Below, piece after piece: positions 61,800 through 64,000 of a stretch of 64,000 nt of DNA. A program made the translations under genes and the position numbers. The number at the start of each line of letters is the position of its first letter. Within the stretch, counting starts at the first letter, position 1. The stretch is from Kocuria salsicia (GTDB taxonomy: Bacteria; Actinomycetota; Actinomycetes; Actinomycetales; Micrococcaceae): assembly GCF_007681555.1 (NCBI RefSeq), contig NZ_VELE01000001.1, positions 992,001 to 1,056,000 on the forward strand. Reading direction: 5' to 3'. Under the pieces are notes generated by a model. That model worked only from the letters and a program-made list of their open reading frames with translations, made no database searches and was not told where the DNA came from.

Positions 61800-62897
61800 G
61801 TGCCCGAAGGCGATTCCGTCTACCGCCAGTGCAAGATGCTGCGCGAGGCGCTGGAGGGTGCGGTGATCGAGAGTTCGGACTTCCGGGTGCCCGCCCTTGC
61901 CACCTCGGACGTCTCCGGGCGCACCGTGGTGGCGGTGGTGCCGCGCGGGAAGCACATCCTGATCCGGCTCTCCGCCGCCCCGAACACTGAGGAGATGAAG
62001 TCCGGTGCCGAGCCCCTCACCCTGCACTCGCACCTGATGATGGACGGCACGTGGCGGGTCTTCGACAGGGCTCACAACGACGACGCCGGGCACCTGGGGG
62101 AGCCCCGCACCAGCGGAGCCGACGCGGGTAGGAGCGGCGCAGATGCACGCGGACCAGGCAGGGCGACGTCGTCGTCTGGGCCGGGCGGCGTGCAACGGAG
62201 CCGGCCCGGCGCGAGCCCCTACCGCCCGCGCGGACAGGCCCGGCGAGGCGGCAGCGTGCGTTCCGCAGCCGAGTCGCGCACCCGGATCAGCGCCGACGTG
62301 TCCGTCGGGCAGGGCTCGCACACCATCCGCGCGATCCTGCGCACCAAGGACGTGGAAGCCGTGGGCTTCGACGTCAAGGACGTGCGCCTGGTGCCCACCC
62401 GGCTGGAGGACCAGGAGCTCGTGGGCTACCTGGGCCCGGACATCCTCGGCCCGGACTGGGACCTGGAGAAGGCCCTGGAACGGTTGAACGCCCAGCCGGA
62501 CCGCGCGATCGGCACCGCCCTGATGGACCAGCGCAACCTCGCGGGGATCGGCAACGTCTACCGCGTGGAGGTGCTGTTCATGACCCGCACCAACCCGTGG
62601 GCCCGGGTGGACTCCCTGCCGGAGGGCAGGCTGCGCGAGATCGTCGTGCTCGCCCACAAGCTGCTGCACCTGAACAAGGACCGCTCGATGCGCTCCACCG
62701 TGGGCCAGGCGCCGCAGGGCCGCCCCCTGTTCTGGGCCTACGGCAGGGATGGTCAGCCGTGCCGACGCTGCGGGGTGCAGCTCAAGCGCGGGGAGATCGA
62801 CGACGCCCTGCTCACCGTAGATCCCGCACCCTCACGCACTGCGGTCCAGCACCTGCGCACCATCGCGTGGTGTCCACGGTGCCAGGTCGCGGGCTGA
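61800..62897 (+). CDS. Fpg/Nei-family DNA glycosylase (Nei2-type endonuclease VIII)
   Basis: 365 residues from a GTG after AGGAGG. Mature N-terminus PEGDSVYR gives the catalytic Pro and Glu; PRGKHILIRL holds the conserved Lys; the H2TH motif is LMDQRNLAGIGNVYRVEVLF; the zinc finger is CRRCG...CPRC. Cuts oxidised bases and nicks the abasic site. An insert of about 70 Gly/Ser/Arg-rich residues (about 93-160) splits the N-terminal beta domain; at DNA level its ends carry ACGACGAC (62078) and GTCGTCGT (about 62166). Paralogues Nei1 and Nei2 of mycobacteria lack such an insert as far as I recall. Confidence 0.92.
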   Translation: MPEGDSVYRQCKMLREALEGAVIESSDFRVPALATSDVSGRTVVAVVPRGKHILIRLSAAPNTEEMKSGAEPLTLHSHLMMDGTWRVFDRAHNDDAGHLGEPRTSGADAGRSGADARGPGRATSSSGPGGVQRSRPGASPYRPRGQARRGGSVRSAAESRTRISADVSVGQGSHTIRAILRTKDVEAVGFDVKDVRLVPTRLEDQELVGYLGPDILGPDWDLEKALERLNAQPDRAIGTALMDQRNLAGIGNVYRVEVLFMTRTNPWARVDSLPEGRLREIVVLAHKLLHLNKDRSMRSTVGQAPQGRPLFWAYGRDGQPCRRCGVQLKRGEIDDALLTVDPAPSRTAVQHLRTIAWCPRCQVAG

Positions 62898-63103
62898 CGC
62901 GGCGCCCGGGGCTGCGGCCGACGACGTCGTGCCCCGCCGAAAGCTCCGGGCGACGGGATCTCGGCGACCCCACGCCTTCGCCAAAGCGACCCGCTTCCCG
63001 CTGAGGCAGCAGGCTGGCGGGGTCCCGAAGCCGCGGCCAACGACGTCGCACACCGGGCAGGGTCGTCACCAACCGGGCCGCGCCACCGCTGCCGCTGCCG
63101 CCG

Positions 63104-64000
63104 TCAGCGCGTGACCCAGGTCTTCCCGGTCACGCGGGACCAGTGCGCCACGTACCCGTTGGAGAACCGCTGCCGGACCTCGTTGCCGGCGCTGTACTCC
63201 TCGGTGGTGGGGTAGCCCCAGCCCCGCTCGTACCCGGCCTTCTGCCAGGCCCGACCGATGGCCCCGCTCTCCTTCACCGCGTGTGCGCCGCTGGCGGAGG
63301 ACCAGAGGAACTTGTAGCCAGCTCCGGTGGAGGTGCGGAAGTTCTGGTAGACGCCACCGCGGACCAGTCCGCCGCGCTCGTTCATGGTCGGCTGGCCGAA
63401 GACGGCTGCTCCACCGAGCGCGGTGTAGCGGGTCTTGATCCCGCCGCGCACGGTGTACCCCTTCACCACGGGAGCAGCAGCGGCGGGAGCCACCTTCGTG
63501 GGCTGGGACGCGCCCCCCGCCACGGTGGTGCGCGCATCCGCCGGTCCCCCGCCGTTCGCGTAGCCGTAGGAGTCGACGGTGCCCACGAGCCGCCAGCCCT
63601 GCCCATTGCCGGACAGGGATCCGTCCACGTAGGTGAGGCCGATGCCGATGACCTGCATCTTGGGGTCGGTGAGCACCTTGTTGTGCGCGGTGGAGCCTTT
63701 CCACCACGTCACCAGATCGGTCACGGAGTGCTGCCAGGACAGTGCGTGGATCTCCCCCACCGCCGTGTAGGAACCGGCGCGCGGGTCCGTGAGGAACGTG
63801 TTGGAGTGGTCGATGACCTCCTGCTTGACCAGCCGGTCCGACTGCCCCTGCGAGATTCCGGACAGGGACGCCGAGTACTTCACGGGGGACAGCCCCTTGG
63901 ACGCGCGGTGCGCGTTGATCAGCGACAGCATCTTCTGGGCGTCCGCGGTACGAGTTGCCGCGGACGCTGTGACGATGTCCTTCCCGGCGGCGCTCGCGGG
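63104..64000 (-). CDS. Secreted CAP-domain protein with LGFP repeats (5' end outside window)
   Basis: Partial: the frame is open to base 64000, so the signal peptide lies outside. The CAP/SCP domain includes MLSLINAHRASKGLSPVKYS, HSNTFLTDPRAGSYTAVGEI and VTWWKGSTAHNKVLTDPKMQVIGIGLTY. The C-terminal 130 residues carry LGFP repeats (TALGGAAVFGQPTMNERGG, KESGAIGRAWQKAGYERGWGYPTTEEY, RQRFSNGYVAHWSR). LGFP repeats anchor proteins to the cell wall of actinobacteria. Role of CAP domain in such proteins is not settled. Confidence 0.85.
   Translation of the reverse strand, partial: PASAAGKDIVTASAATRTADAQKMLSLINAHRASKGLSPVKYSASLSGISQGQSDRLVKQEVIDHSNTFLTDPRAGSYTAVGEIHALSWQHSVTDLVTWWKGSTAHNKVLTDPKMQVIGIGLTYVDGSLSGNGQGWRLVGTVDSYGYANGGGPADARTTVAGGASQPTKVAPAAAAPVVKGYTVRGGIKTRYTALGGAAVFGQPTMNERGGLVRGGVYQNFRTSTGAGYKFLWSSASGAHAVKESGAIGRAWQKAGYERGWGYPTTEEYSAGNEVRQRFSNGYVAHWSRVTGKTWVTR

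Noticed and set aside
1-64000. CRISPR arrays, insertion sequences, rRNA genes, prophage, known riboswitches
   Set aside because: No regular repeats, transposase, integrase, phage proteins or rRNA sequence seen on reading both strands.

Overview
The window is about 64 kb of high-GC DNA with dense, mostly short-spaced genes. The gene content points to a Gram-positive actinobacterium: mycothiol-type quinone reductase, GTP-type PEP carboxykinase, zinc-free ribosomal proteins, NsrR/Hmp, a branched-chain keto-acid dehydrogenase, LGFP repeats and tRNAs with mixed CCA encoding. Micrococcaceae, and within it Kocuria, is the most likely family. That is inference from gene content and order, not from a search.

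Layout. 1-3,300 (minus): copper-linked secretion cluster (membrane protein, CopC, PCuAC lipoprotein, Tat-exported DyP peroxidase cut by the window edge). 3,500-4,600 (minus): rpmB-rpmG-rpsN followed by HU, behind two tandem promoters and a 560-base gene-free stretch. 5,100-15,000: central metabolism and regulators (malQ, HAD phosphatase, CitE-like lyase, glutathionyl-hydroquinone-reductase family enzyme, MarR, LysR, acyl-CoA ligase), with an unannotated C-rich-loop small RNA at about 11,945-12,099. 15,200-19,400 (plus): a response regulator, a histidine kinase and a kinase-like partner lacking a phospho-acceptor histidine. 20,200-25,300 (minus): hisC-like aminotransferase and the bkdABC complex. 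25,400-28,100 (minus): a WXG100-like small protein coupled to a large lipase-fold protein. 28,300-37,900: purB, glycerophosphodiesterase, EcsC, a broken pyruvate-kinase-like gene, acylphosphatase, TetR/oxidoreductase, manA and manB. 37,960-41,700: nsrR-hmp with a visible NsrR-type operator, then pckG. 41,900-50,000: tRNA-Arg, a secreted HNH/excalibur lipoprotein, sixA, an OmpR-type DNA-binding protein without a receiver, upp, an ABC exporter pair, tadA and tRNA-Ser. 50,000-64,000: Lrp/LysE divergent pair, thioesterase, ferredoxin next to a large FAD/Fe-S dehydrogenase, DUF4232 lipoprotein, Lhr helicase, an RHH antitoxin remnant, Nei2-type glycosylase, and a CAP/LGFP secreted protein cut by the end.

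How parts work together. bkdABC plus the aminotransferase fits turning branched-chain amino acids into acyl-CoA primers for branched fatty acids. manA and manB are divergent and together convert fructose-6-phosphate to mannose-1-phosphate. nsrR sits directly upstream of hmp, with the operator overlapping its own stop codon. Several genes (manB, upp, fadD-like, hisC-like, malQ, tag, acyP, gdpD, purB) have a -10-like hexamer ending 6-7 bases before the start codon and no usable ribosome site, which suggests leaderless transcripts. No rRNA, CRISPR, insertion sequence, integrase or prophage was seen.
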